Assembly (NCBI GenBank): GCA_036497285.1
Contig: DASXJR010000031.1
Location: 20,809 to 84,808 of the forward strand
Length of the DNA: 64,000 bases
Reading direction: 5' to 3'
Source: RYN-133 sp036497285
GTDB lineage: Bacteria > Actinomycetota > Actinomycetes > Mycobacteriales > Jatrophihabitantaceae
Shown here: positions 56,477 to 64,000 of the stretch, in pieces
How positions within the stretch are numbered: the first letter of the stretch is position 1
Layout of the letters: each line of letters opens with the position of its first letter
Made by a program: the position numbers and the translations under genes
Notes under the pieces: generated by a model
Told to the model about the DNA's origin: nothing
The model's input: the letters and a program-made list of their open reading frames with translations, nothing else
Database searches by the model: none

Positions 56477-57697
56477 TTAAGCAAATCGCTGATTCGCGGC
56501 GCGCAGGCTGACGGTTTCCGGCAACTCGCGCAACTGGGTCAGCATCTCGTCGGTCAAATCGGCACCCAGATCGGTGACCACGTAACCGAGCTCCCCGCGA
56601 GTGCCCAGAAGTTGTGCCTCGACGTTGACCTTGTGCTCGGCGAACACCTGGTTGATCGTCGCCATGACGCCCGGCACGTTGTGGTGGATGAGCAGCACCC
56701 GGTTGGTGCCGGGCGCCTGCGGCAGGGCGATGCCCGGCAGGTTCACGCTCATCGCGGTCGTGCCGTCGAGGACGAAGTCGCGCAGCTTGCCGGCGACGAA
56801 CCGGCCGATGTCCTGCTGTGCCTCCTCGGTGGAGCCCCCGATGTGCGGGGTCAGGATGACGTTGCCGAGCCCGCGCAGCTCGGAGACGAACTCATCGCCG
56901 CGACCCTTCGGTTCCACGGGGAACACGTCGACGGCGGCGCCGGCGATGGCGCCGGACTCGATCCGCTTGCGCAGCGCGGCGTAGTCGACGACGAAGCCGC
57001 GGGACAGGTTGAGGAACAGTGCCCCGTGCTTCATCCGGGCGAACTCGTTCTCGCCGAACATGCTCTTGTTCTCGGCACGGCCGTCCACGTGCAGCGTGAC
57101 GACGTCCGCCTCGGCGAGCAGGTCTGTCAAGGACGCGCAGCGGCGCGCGTTGCCCAGCGCAAGTCGGTCCGCGGTGTCGTAGAAGAGCACCTGCATGCCG
57201 AGGTTCTCGGCGAGCACGGAAAGCTGCGTGCCGATGTTGCCGTAACCGACGATGCCGAGCGTGCGTCCGCGGACCTCGTGCGCCCCCTCCGCGGACTTGT
57301 CCCACACCCCGTCGTGCATGAGGTGGTTCTTCTCGGTGAGCCGCCGGGTCATCGCGATGATCTCGGCGATCGCGAGTTCGACGACCGAGCGGGTGTTGGA
57401 GAACGGCGCATTGAAGACGGTGACGCCGCGCGCGGAGGCGCTCTCGAGGTCGATCTGGTTGGTGCCGATGCAGAACGCACCGACCGCCACGAGGCGATCA
57501 GCGGCGTCCAGGACCCGCTCGGTCAGATGCGTCTTCGATCGGATTCCGAGCAACGCGATGCCGGGAACCGAGTCGATCAGTTCCCGCTCGTCGAGCGCGC
57601 CCGATCGCGTTTCGACCTCGAAGCCCGCTGCGCGCAGCAGCACCTCGGCATCGGGATGGATCTGTTCCAGCAGCAAGGCGCGGGGAGCGTCGGTCAC
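56477..57697 (-). CDS. serA: D-3-phosphoglycerate dehydrogenase, short ACT-only type
   Basis: 406 residues from a GTG with TAGGAT six bases upstream. First enzyme of serine biosynthesis. NAD site GYGNIGTQLSVLAENLGM, catalytic NLSRGFVVDYAAL and HIGGSTEEAQ, and a C-terminal ACT domain (KVNVEAQLLGTRGELGYVV). The protein matches the Escherichia coli length and style (AFCIGTNQIDL), rather than the about 530-residue form with an extra domain common in actinobacteria. Confidence 0.93.
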   Translation of the reverse strand: MTDAPRALLLEQIHPDAEVLLRAAGFEVETRSGALDERELIDSVPGIALLGIRSKTHLTERVLDAADRLVAVGAFCIGTNQIDLESASARGVTVFNAPFSNTRSVVELAIAEIIAMTRRLTEKNHLMHDGVWDKSAEGAHEVRGRTLGIVGYGNIGTQLSVLAENLGMQVLFYDTADRLALGNARRCASLTDLLAEADVVTLHVDGRAENKSMFGENEFARMKHGALFLNLSRGFVVDYAALRKRIESGAIAGAAVDVFPVEPKGRGDEFVSELRGLGNVILTPHIGGSTEEAQQDIGRFVAGKLRDFVLDGTTAMSVNLPGIALPQAPGTNRVLLIHHNVPGVMATINQVFAEHKVNVEAQLLGTRGELGYVVTDLGADLTDEMLTQLRELPETVSLRAANQRFA

Positions 57698-57726
57698 CGC
57701 TCAATCCTACGGAAGCCGCCGAACAC

Positions 57727-57785
57727 ACTTCGACCCCGCAACGGTCGTGATCTCGGTCGGATCACGACCCTTACGGGGTCGAAGT
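57727..57785 (-). terminator. Nested inverted repeat after glsB
   Basis: Outer 12-bp arms (57727-57738, 57774-57785; ACTTCGACCCCG) enclose inner 10-bp arms (57743-57752, 57760-57769; GGTCGTGATC) with four-base internal loops and a seven-base tip. Immediately after the glsB stop, upstream of serA; no T-tract. Probably a terminator, though the nested shape could be a protected 3' end or a repeat element. Confidence 0.6.
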
Positions 57786-57796
57786 CGCGAGCAGCG

Positions 57797-58090
57797 TCAG
57801 GTGCGCAGCATGCCGCGGCGGTGGTGGTTACGACCGCTCACGGCGCGGTAGATCAGCAGCGCGATGATCGCGCCGATGATCGACCCGAGCAGCCCGGACG
57901 GCTGCAGAGCGCCCTGCTTGGCGTCGTGGTGGAACAGTGCCCAACCCAGGAATCCGCCGACGAACGAGCCGACGAGTCCGAGCAGGATTGTGGCGAAGAT
58001 GCCCATCGGGTCCTTGCCGGGCACCAGCAGCCGGGCAAGTGCGCCGGCGATCAGGCCGACGATCAACATCACGATAATGGTCCAGAGCAT
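57797..58090 (-). CDS. GlsB/YeaQ/YmgE family stress membrane protein
   Basis: 97 residues from the ATG at 58090 (GGAGGACG ribosome site). Three helices with glycine motifs (VGLIAGALARLLVPG, FVGGFLGWALF, GSIIGAIIALLIY), as in transglycosylase-associated stress proteins. Its role is unknown; often induced by stress. Confidence 0.88.
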   Translation of the reverse strand: MLWTIIVMLIVGLIAGALARLLVPGKDPMGIFATILLGLVGSFVGGFLGWALFHHDAKQGALQPSGLLGSIIGAIIALLIYRAVSGRNHHRRGMLRT

Positions 58091-58183
58091 TTGCGTCCTC
58101 CTTGTAGGCGTATGCCAACGGCCTATGGCAAAGGCCTGTGCCAAAGAGGTACCCGCGCCGGATTTGCCCCTAACTATGCGGCG

Positions 58184-58711
58184 TTACGCCGTGCTCGGCG
58201 CCGGCCGGCTCACGCCGATGCCACCAGGCGTGTCCGCTCCGTACCGCTCGATCTCGCGGGCCAGGTCGAGGGGACGGATCTGAGCACGGCCCGCCAGCAC
58301 GTCCGCATCGAGCCGATCGGCCGGCACGACCCAGGCGATCTCGAACTCCAACCCGTCCGGGTCATGGCCGTACAGCGACTTGGTGGTGCTGTGGTCGGAG
58401 GCGCCGACCAGCGCACCGGCCTCGGACAGTCGGGCGGCGAGCACCTCGAGGTCGTGCAGCGTGTCGACCTCCCAGGCCAGGTGGTAGAGACCGACGCTGG
58501 TCCGGCCGGCGGGCGAGGGCTCCGCGCCCGGACCCATGCGGAACAACCCGAGGTCGTGGTCGTTGGTCGAGCCGGCCGCCCGCAGGAAGGCCGCGGCGCC
58601 GTTGCCCAGCTCGGACACGACCTCGAAGCCCAGCACTTCGCGGTAGAAGGCGACGCTGATGGCGGTGTCGCGGACGTAGAGCACTGCGTGATTGAGGCGG
58701 TGGATCGACAT
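58184..58711 (-). CDS. VOC-family dioxygenase/glyoxalase-like protein
   Basis: 175 residues. VOC fold with first metal ligand His in RLNHAVLYVRDTA, second in GLYHLAWEV, and Glu in DGLEFEIAW, as in catechol-2,3-dioxygenase-like enzymes. Leaderless ATG (TAGCCT, 58723-58718, six bases upstream). Divergent from a MarR gene that probably regulates it. Confidence 0.85.
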   Translation of the reverse strand: MSIHRLNHAVLYVRDTAISVAFYREVLGFEVVSELGNGAAAFLRAAGSTNDHDLGLFRMGPGAEPSPAGRTSVGLYHLAWEVDTLHDLEVLAARLSEAGALVGASDHSTTKSLYGHDPDGLEFEIAWVVPADRLDADVLAGRAQIRPLDLAREIERYGADTPGGIGVSRPAPSTA

Positions 58712-58717
58712 GACATG

Positions 58718-58771
58718 AGGCTACTTCAATTCAGTTGAGAGTTCAACCATTAGGTCGGGAACCGATAGGCT
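58718..58771. promoter_or_regulatory. Back-to-back leaderless promoters with MarR operator
   Basis: TAGCCT (minus, 58723-58718) and TAGGCT (plus, 58766-58771) each end six bases before a start codon. The repeat GTTGA-N4-TCAAC (58734-58747) lies where both -35 boxes are expected, so one MarR dimer could silence both genes. Confidence 0.7.
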
Positions 58772-58777
58772 GAACCT

Positions 58778-59260
58778 GTGAGTGCAATCGACCAGGCGCC
58801 GAGGCAGCCCCACTGGCTCAACCCCGACCAGCAGCGCGCGTGGCGCAACTACATAGAGGCGACGACCATGCTGCTCGACGCGCTCGACCGCCAGCTGCAA
58901 CGCGATGCCGGGATGCCGCACGGGTACTACGAAATCCTGGTCCGGCTGTCCGAACGTCCGGACCGGACGATGCGGATGAGCGACCTCGCCGAAGCCACCC
59001 GGTCCTCGCGCAGCCGCCTCTCGCATGCGGTGTCGCGACTGGAGGAGCGGGGCTGGATCGAGCGTCGCGACTGCGAGACCGATCGGCGTGGTCAGCTCGC
59101 GGGCTTGACCGATGCCGGCCTCGCCGCCCTCGCCGACGCCGCGCCCGGGCACGTCGCCGAGGTGCGCAAGCACGTGATCGACCGGCTCAGCCCTGAGCAG
59201 GTCACCCAATTGGCCGACATCGCCGACCTGATCGTGGCCGGGTTGAGCAAAGCCGACTGA
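58778..59260 (+). CDS. MarR-family regulator
   Basis: 160 residues from the GTG at 58778. HQLPSP-like start replaced by NPDQQRAWRNYIEATTMLLD; winged helix MSDLAEATRSSRSRLSHAVSRLEE and wing CETDRRGQLAGLTD, typical of MarR regulators of VOC or drug genes. Leaderless. Convergent with the membrane protein gene at 59273. Confidence 0.88.
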   Translation: MSAIDQAPRQPHWLNPDQQRAWRNYIEATTMLLDALDRQLQRDAGMPHGYYEILVRLSERPDRTMRMSDLAEATRSSRSRLSHAVSRLEERGWIERRDCETDRRGQLAGLTDAGLAALADAAPGHVAEVRKHVIDRLSPEQVTQLADIADLIVAGLSKAD

Positions 59261-59272
59261 ACAGCCCCGGCA

Positions 59273-60244
59273 TCAGCGCGCGGGGTCGCCCTTCCAGAGC
59301 ACGCTGTTGATGACGGGGTCCATGGCGAACGCCACCCCGGTGTTCACGCCGGTGGCATGCCCGATCTCGGCCGGAGTGAACTCGCGGTAGCTGCCGTAGC
59401 CCACAACGAGGACGAAGGTGTCGTTCTTGACCGCGGCGAACACCACGAGCCGGTGCCGCGTGGATGAGCCGCTCGTCGTCTGGGGATAGACGTCGAACAC
59501 CTCGCCGTAGCCCGGCGCGTAGCCCACCTCGGCGTGCGCGATCTGATACGCCGAGCGTGCGTCGGGAAAATGCTGCTGCATGTAGGACTGCACCGTCTGC
59601 TGCGCCGTGCTCCCGCCGGCCGCACCGCCGTCGACGTAGATCGCCGCCACGCCCCCCGCGATCTCGATGAAGACCGAGTTGCCGGTCTTCTTGATGCCGG
59701 TGAAGATCGAGTCCGTCTTGGGGTACTCCACGCTGAAGGACCTGTCGGTGGAGAAGAACCGCGGCTTGGCTGCCACCGGCGGGCCGACCGGCGGCGGGCC
59801 GCCACACGTCGGGTTGCAGTCCTTCTGGTCGTTCGGTCCCGGCGTGGCGAGCTTCGCGATGAGGACGAACGCGCCCACCGCGACGACGAGAGCCACCACG
59901 AGGATCGCCAGCAGCTTGGCGTGCGAGGTGGTCTTGACCGGTGGACGTGGCGCGGCCGGCGCCGGGTAGCCATAGCCGTAGCCCTGCGGCGGGTAGCCAC
60001 CGCCGGCGGGCGGATAGCCCTGCGGCCGGGCGCCGACCGGCGGACCGTACGGCCGGTAGCCGGGTTGCGGCGGTGCTTGCGGCGCACCGAACTGCGGCTG
60101 GAACTGCGGCTGCGGTGGCGGCCCCTGTGGATGTGGACCTCGCGGATGTGGACCCTGGGCGGGCGGTGCCTGCGGGGGTGGCCCTTGCGGTGCCGCTTGC
60201 GGCGGCCGGCCCTGCGGTCCGTGCGGTCCCTGCGGGTAGCTCAC
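59273..60244 (-). CDS. Pro/Gln-rich single-pass membrane protein
   Basis: 323 residues: residues 1-100 are a cytoplasmic Pro/Gly/Gln-rich region (repeated QGP and GYPP), one helix at 109-131 (KLLAILVVALVVAVGAFVLI), then an exterior domain (DRSFSVEYPKTDSI onward). No family recognised. Its ATG overlaps the preceding zinc-ribbon gene by four bases. Confidence 0.72.
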   Translation of the reverse strand: MSYPQGPHGPQGRPPQAAPQGPPPQAPPAQGPHPRGPHPQGPPPQPQFQPQFGAPQAPPQPGYRPYGPPVGARPQGYPPAGGGYPPQGYGYGYPAPAAPRPPVKTTSHAKLLAILVVALVVAVGAFVLIAKLATPGPNDQKDCNPTCGGPPPVGPPVAAKPRFFSTDRSFSVEYPKTDSIFTGIKKTGNSVFIEIAGGVAAIYVDGGAAGGSTAQQTVQSYMQQHFPDARSAYQIAHAEVGYAPGYGEVFDVYPQTTSGSSTRHRLVVFAAVKNDTFVLVVGYGSYREFTPAEIGHATGVNTGVAFAMDPVINSVLWKGDPAR

Positions 60245-61473
60245 GACGACGACTCCTCACTACCCGCGACGCCGGCACTGTCCGGCGGGCCCATGTCGAG
60301 GCGCGCCCGCGAAGCCCGAGACGCAGCGCGGTGCGCGTAGCCGCAGTGCGGGCAGAACGGCATCGTCGGCACCACCTGCTCGCAGTGCGGGCAGACCCGC
60401 GGCGCGCCGATCACCACCTCGTGCTCCTCGTGCAGCAGCACCGCGTGCAGCCCGTACCGCAGCAGCAGCAGGGCGATCACCGCGACCAGGGCGTGCAACC
60501 CGAGCAGCGTCCATTGCGGTGGCTGCTCGTAGTCGATGACGCCGAGCACCGCGAACACGACGACTGCCAACGGCACCATCAGCCGCGCCGTCGCCAGCCA
60601 TCGGCCGAGGTGGCCGGACTGCGAGCTGCGCCGTACCCAGAGCGCGGCACCGACGATGCCGCCCAGGCTGGCGGCGGTGATCGGCAACGTGCCACCTTGC
60701 AGCAACGCCTCGACAACGATGCTTTCGACCGGCCGGCCGTGCGCGACGATGCCGGTCTTGAGCTGCGGCGCGAGCCGCGTGATCGTCGACGCCGCGGTGA
60801 ACGCCACGGCCGCGAGCGACCCGATGAGGAAGCCGTCCATCGACTCGTCGATGTGCGGCGGCTTCAGCGCGAATGCCACGAAAGTCGGCACGAGCATGAG
60901 CAGGCCTGCCGCGCCGGGGATCAGCACCCCGTCCAACCAGAAGTGACTGGTCGGAGCCTGGCCGAGCAGGCTGGTCGTCAGCGAATCGCTCACCGTGTTG
61001 TCGGTGACCGCGGCCCAGCCGTAGCCGAGTGCCGCACCGAGCACGGCCACGATCGCGAGCAGCCTGACCGGCAGGTCTTCGTAGACGTCCGACTCCTGCA
61101 GGTACAGCTGGAACACGATCGGCACGCCGAGAGCGGCGAGCGCGATCATCGGCGCCTGCAGGCGTAGGGCGGCCAGCACGACGAGCCCGAGCGCGAGCAG
61201 TACGACCGCGATGCGGAACGCGGCGCGGGAGCGGTGCGGCAGGTGCGGGAACAGCGAGGAGACGATCGACAGGCGCAGCACGTGCTCACCGGGCGCGGCC
61301 GCGTAGCTGTGCGCGCGGAACCCGTTCGCCGCGCCGTCCTGGTGCAGCGCGAGGTGATGTCCGCAGGCGCCGCAGAAGACGCCGGGTGGAACCTCGTTGC
61401 CGCAGGTGGGGCATGGCACGGTGGGCATCCCGCCCGGCGGCAGCTGGGCCTGTTCGGATGATTGCTCGGTCAT
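60241..61473 (-). CDS. Multi-pass membrane protein with two zinc ribbons
   Basis: 410 residues. A zinc ribbon at 21-37 (CPTCGNEVPPGVFCGAC) and a second near the end (CPHCEQVVPTMPFCPHC) flank about nine helices. The middle block FWLDGVLIPGAAGLLMLVP may be a membrane enzyme, but I cannot assign one; the PrsW family is a distant thought only. Overlaps the sedolisin gene by four bases. Confidence 0.75.
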   Translation of the reverse strand: MTEQSSEQAQLPPGGMPTVPCPTCGNEVPPGVFCGACGHHLALHQDGAANGFRAHSYAAAPGEHVLRLSIVSSLFPHLPHRSRAAFRIAVVLLALGLVVLAALRLQAPMIALAALGVPIVFQLYLQESDVYEDLPVRLLAIVAVLGAALGYGWAAVTDNTVSDSLTTSLLGQAPTSHFWLDGVLIPGAAGLLMLVPTFVAFALKPPHIDESMDGFLIGSLAAVAFTAASTITRLAPQLKTGIVAHGRPVESIVVEALLQGGTLPITAASLGGIVGAALWVRRSSQSGHLGRWLATARLMVPLAVVVFAVLGVIDYEQPPQWTLLGLHALVAVIALLLLRYGLHAVLLHEEHEVVIGAPRVCPHCEQVVPTMPFCPHCGYAHRAASRASRARLDMGPPDSAGVAGSEESSS

Positions 61474-63119
61474 GATCCTGCTTTCTGAGCGGCCTGCAGG
61501 GCCTTGACGAGGACAGCGGTGCTCGGGGCGCCGAGTCCGGTGAGCAGGTCGTAACCCTTACCGGCGAGATAGGGCACGTTGCCGCCGAGTGTGACGTCGT
61601 GGAACGCGCTCGGCGTCGTCGCGGCCGCCCTGTACAGCAGCGGGTTGATGTTGCCGAGGGCATTGCTGCCGTTGGCCTCCAGGTATTGGTTCATCATCAC
61701 CGTCAGTCCCGCCCAGATCGGCGCGGCCTGCGAGGTGCCGCCGCCCTGGGAGACCTTGCCGTCGATGACGGTCTTGACGCCGGTCTCGCTGTCCGCGTCG
61801 GCGGCGACGTCAGGGGTCAGGCGGTGCGCGGTATCGGTCATCGAACTCAACTCGGGTCCGGTCTGCCAGCTCGGCCGGGCGAAACGCAGGCTCGGGCCGC
61901 CGCTGGTGCCCTGCTGGGTCGCGAACTGTGTCCACGCCTCCTCGGAGATCCAGCCGCCCTTCGCGTCCGTGTCCACCTGCGTGCCGCCGACGCTGGTGAG
62001 CGATGGCGGGGTGTTGATGGCACTCACCCCGACATCGGCCTGCGAGGGTGGCGAGCCGAAGTCGGCTGCGTTGGCGTTGCCCTTGCATTCGAGCCCGCCG
62101 GTGTCGCCGGAGGACATGAACACCGACGTCCCGCGCGCGGTGGCCTGCTGCAGTGCGGCTTGCATCGGTTGCAGGTCGGTGGCGGTGAAGTACCGGTCGC
62201 AGGCCGACCCGATCGAGATGCTCCAAACCGAGCCGGGGTACTTCTGTTCGACCTGCTTGTACGAGTTCGCGATGTGCACCGAGTAGGTGGCCAGCGATGA
62301 TCCGAACGTCCACGCGGTGTTGATGTTGTACACGACGAGCCGCGCATCGGGAACAAGCGCGTGCACCACCTCGAGGTCCATCTCGGTCTCGCCCTCGATC
62401 TTGCCGGGCATCGTGCTGTCGAGGACGGGCGTGAATCTGCGGGTTCCGGTCAGTTGGGCGTACTTGTCCATGTCGGCCTGGGTGTAACCGTCGAGCTCGA
62501 AGAAGACGACGGTCTTGCCCTTGCCGGTGTAGCCGGCCTGTGCGAGCGGCGCCGCGTCGTAGGTGCGAAGCAGCTGACTGGGCGTGAGGCCGCCGGCCGG
62601 GACGTCCTGGTGGAACGGGAGCAGCGACGCCGGGTGGGTGGGCGGGAAGTAGCTGAGGATCGAGCCGACCCCGGTGACCGCGTGCCGCAGCGCGCGCGGG
62701 ACGGCCGCGTAGCGCCGCGTCGCGTAGTACAACCGCCCGGACTTGGCCCGGTAGTCGTGGATCGACACCGCGAACCCGGCGCTCATCGCCGGCGCGGTGC
62801 CACGCACCATCGCGTACGCGTTGCCGTGCTGCCACTGCGCGCGCAGATCATGCGTGTGCGCCCACCGCAGGAGCTTGGTCGGACGGGCGGCACGTGGGAG
62901 TGCAACCAGGACGTCGACGTCGCGGGCGTGGGACGGCCCGAGGTCGGAGGACGCGGCGAGCATCGCGCCGACGACGGGATTGGAGCCGGACGTCGCGAGG
63001 TAGCCGACCCTCGTTGTGGCAGCCGAGTGTTCCGTGTGACTGCCCGAGCAAGCGGCTGTCGACAGCGCGAGGGAGGCCACGATCGCGACCGCGCCCACCC
63101 GATTCTTCAACACCGACAT
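61470..63119 (-). CDS. Sedolisin (S53) lipoprotein peptidase with prodomain
   Basis: 549 residues. A weak lipobox at LSTAAC (Cys24) suggests lipoprotein export. A pro-kumamolisin-like region fills about 40-175, then the catalytic domain: Glu244 and Asp248 (GETEMDLEVV), Asp339 (SSGDTGG) and Ser463 (GGGTSQAAP). Secreted sedolisins are acid peptidases; a membrane-anchored form is less common. First of three overlapping genes. Confidence 0.9.
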   Translation of the reverse strand: MSVLKNRVGAVAIVASLALSTAACSGSHTEHSAATTRVGYLATSGSNPVVGAMLAASSDLGPSHARDVDVLVALPRAARPTKLLRWAHTHDLRAQWQHGNAYAMVRGTAPAMSAGFAVSIHDYRAKSGRLYYATRRYAAVPRALRHAVTGVGSILSYFPPTHPASLLPFHQDVPAGGLTPSQLLRTYDAAPLAQAGYTGKGKTVVFFELDGYTQADMDKYAQLTGTRRFTPVLDSTMPGKIEGETEMDLEVVHALVPDARLVVYNINTAWTFGSSLATYSVHIANSYKQVEQKYPGSVWSISIGSACDRYFTATDLQPMQAALQQATARGTSVFMSSGDTGGLECKGNANAADFGSPPSQADVGVSAINTPPSLTSVGGTQVDTDAKGGWISEEAWTQFATQQGTSGGPSLRFARPSWQTGPELSSMTDTAHRLTPDVAADADSETGVKTVIDGKVSQGGGTSQAAPIWAGLTVMMNQYLEANGSNALGNINPLLYRAAATTPSAFHDVTLGGNVPYLAGKGYDLLTGLGAPSTAVLVKALQAAQKAGS

Positions 63120-63257
63120 GCGCCCCCCGTACCTCGTGGTTCGGCGGCGATGATTGCAGCACGACGGGATCTTGGAAAGCGGGCGAGCCGCACTGTTGGC
63201 AACCGGTGTCCTGGGCCGGATCGGCTTGTGGGGGCTCGTCCCGAATGTCCGTCCGGC

Positions 63258-63986
63258 CTATGCGGTCCGGCGGCGCAGCGTGGCGGCGGCGGCGATCACT
63301 GCGCCGACGACGAACGCCGCGAGTACCAGGACGTCCCGGGAGAAGTCGGCGCTCGGTGCGGTCCCGTGCGCGACGTACTGCAGCGCTTCGACCGCATACG
63401 GCAGCGGGAGTACGTTCGCGATCCACTGCAGCGGCACGGCCATCTCGGCCCGTGGCTGGAACAACCCGCAGAGCAGCAACTGCGGAAGCACGACGACCGG
63501 CATCAGCTGGATCGCCTGGAACTCCGTCGATGCGAACGCACTGGCGAACAGTCCGAGCGCGACGCCGAGCAGGGCGTCGAGGACGATGACCACCGCCAGC
63601 CAGCCGAACGGCCCGGCGACCGTCATCCCGAGCAGTTCGGACACCGCGATCGTCACTGCGACCTGCAGCAGGGCGACCAGGCCGAAACCCCCGCCGTAGC
63701 CGGCGATCAGAGCCAGCTTCGGCAACGGTGTCGTCATCAGTCGTTCGAGCGTGCCGGACGAGCGCTCGCGCAACGTGGCGATCGAGGTGACCAGGAACAT
63801 CAGCAGGAACGGGAAGATCCCGAGCAGGGTGGGCGCGATCGCCGAGAACTGTTGCTTCGAGTCGAAGACATAGCGCAGCAGAACCATCAGCACCGCAGGG
63901 ACGGCGAGCAGCAACACCACCGTGCGTGGATCATGGCGCAACTGCAGCAGCACCCGCCGGGTCGTTGCCGCGGTGGGCGCCGTCAT
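63258..63986 (-). CDS. ABC-2 type transporter permease
   Basis: 242 residues with six helices. RHDPRTVVLLLAVPAVLMVL, TLRERSSGTLERLMTTPLPKL and LFQPRAEMAVPLQWIANVLPL are typical of the ABC-2 (drug, polysaccharide) permease fold. The start overlaps an upstream stop (ATGA) at the window edge, so its ATPase is probably just outside. Confidence 0.88.
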   Translation of the reverse strand: MTAPTAATTRRVLLQLRHDPRTVVLLLAVPAVLMVLLRYVFDSKQQFSAIAPTLLGIFPFLLMFLVTSIATLRERSSGTLERLMTTPLPKLALIAGYGGGFGLVALLQVAVTIAVSELLGMTVAGPFGWLAVVIVLDALLGVALGLFASAFASTEFQAIQLMPVVVLPQLLLCGLFQPRAEMAVPLQWIANVLPLPYAVEALQYVAHGTAPSADFSRDVLVLAAFVVGAVIAAAATLRRRTA

Positions 63987-64000
63987 GCCGCGTCACCGAT
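63983..64000 (-). CDS. C-terminal tip of an upstream gene, probably the ABC ATPase
   Basis: Only five codons and a TGA are visible, overlapping the permease ATG in the usual ABC operon style. Identity is inferred from context alone. Confidence 0.3.
   Translation of the reverse strand: MGDAA

Noticed and set aside
60241..61473. PrsW-type membrane protease
   Set aside because: The Glu-Glu and His motifs of PrsW were not found; only general membrane topology is similar.

Overview
This window is 64 kb of uniformly GC-rich chromosomal DNA from an actinobacterium. Supporting evidence includes a paa operon with a TetR-type repressor, F420-type LLM oxidoreductase, ANTAR proteins, a DUF5313 protein, Clp_N-only and MEDS proteins, DinB/TIGR03086 proteins of the mycothiol era, a FadE5-type acyl-CoA dehydrogenase, and many start codons lying 6-8 bases downstream of a TAnnnT -10 box (leaderless transcripts). 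A member of the Frankineae/Jatrophihabitans-like soil lineages is plausible, but no marker in the window fixes the genus. I see no insertion sequence, prophage, CRISPR array, rRNA or origin. One tRNA-Ser(TGA) is present.

Layout. 1-2.9 kb: MFS exporter (cut by the window edge) and a secreted Asp-box protein. 2.95-11.4 kb: phenylacetate degradation, minus-strand paaZABCDEK, with divergent paaI-paaR-dinB and a palindromic operator between. 11.5-16.3 kb: secreted sedolisin, DUF2695 protein, TMEM175-like channel, MarR/DHA2 exporter pair and terminator. 16.3-18.9 kb: tRNA, TIGR03086 protein and a two-gene MEDS-STAS / MEDS-ATPase regulatory pair. 19-21.3 kb: SRPBCC-ArsR-DUF2182-DUF899 operon under a promoter with two identical-type palindromes. 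21.4-23.4 kb: NTF2-like protein and a tandem HD-GYP/LuxR regulator whose metal ligands look degraded. 23.6-34.7 kb: two convergent operons of envelope/lipid character, with a CDP-alcohol phosphatidyltransferase fused to an LTA-synthase-like sulfatase domain, three methyltransferases, SRPBCC, two LPG-synthase-type flippases (one with a pseudokinase-like insert), an EEP-fold lipoprotein and a MOSC protein.

34.8-38.7 kb: a five-gene copper/disulfide operon (DUF929 thioredoxin-like, VKOR, CopC-CopD, YcnI, and a 49-residue His-tailed membrane peptide). 39-41.7 kb: a Thr/Pro repeat protein and a NodB deacetylase-GT2 glycosyltransferase fusion (MatB-like). 41.8-46.4 kb: two ANTAR-only proteins, a secreted protein, an HTH/Clp_N pair with a palindromic promoter, an LLM oxidoreductase and an OhrR/DUF5313 divergent pair. 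46.6-50.3 kb: lamin-tail secreted protein, a frameshifted DHA2 exporter, CBS, cupin and single-domain response regulator. 50.6-59.3 kb: TetR, YtcJ-type amidohydrolase, tyrosine phosphatase, FadE5-like dehydrogenase, secreted M15-like protein, short-type SerA, GlsB and a VOC/MarR divergent pair. 59.3-64 kb: a sedolisin lipoprotein operon with two membrane proteins, then an ABC-2 permease at the edge.

The best candidates for something new are the transferase-sulfatase fusion within the convergent lipid cluster, the MEDS pair with a non-phosphorylatable STAS domain, the copper/disulfide operon with its His-tailed peptide, and the HTH/Clp_N pair. All functional statements are from sequence reading and family knowledge; no searches were run.
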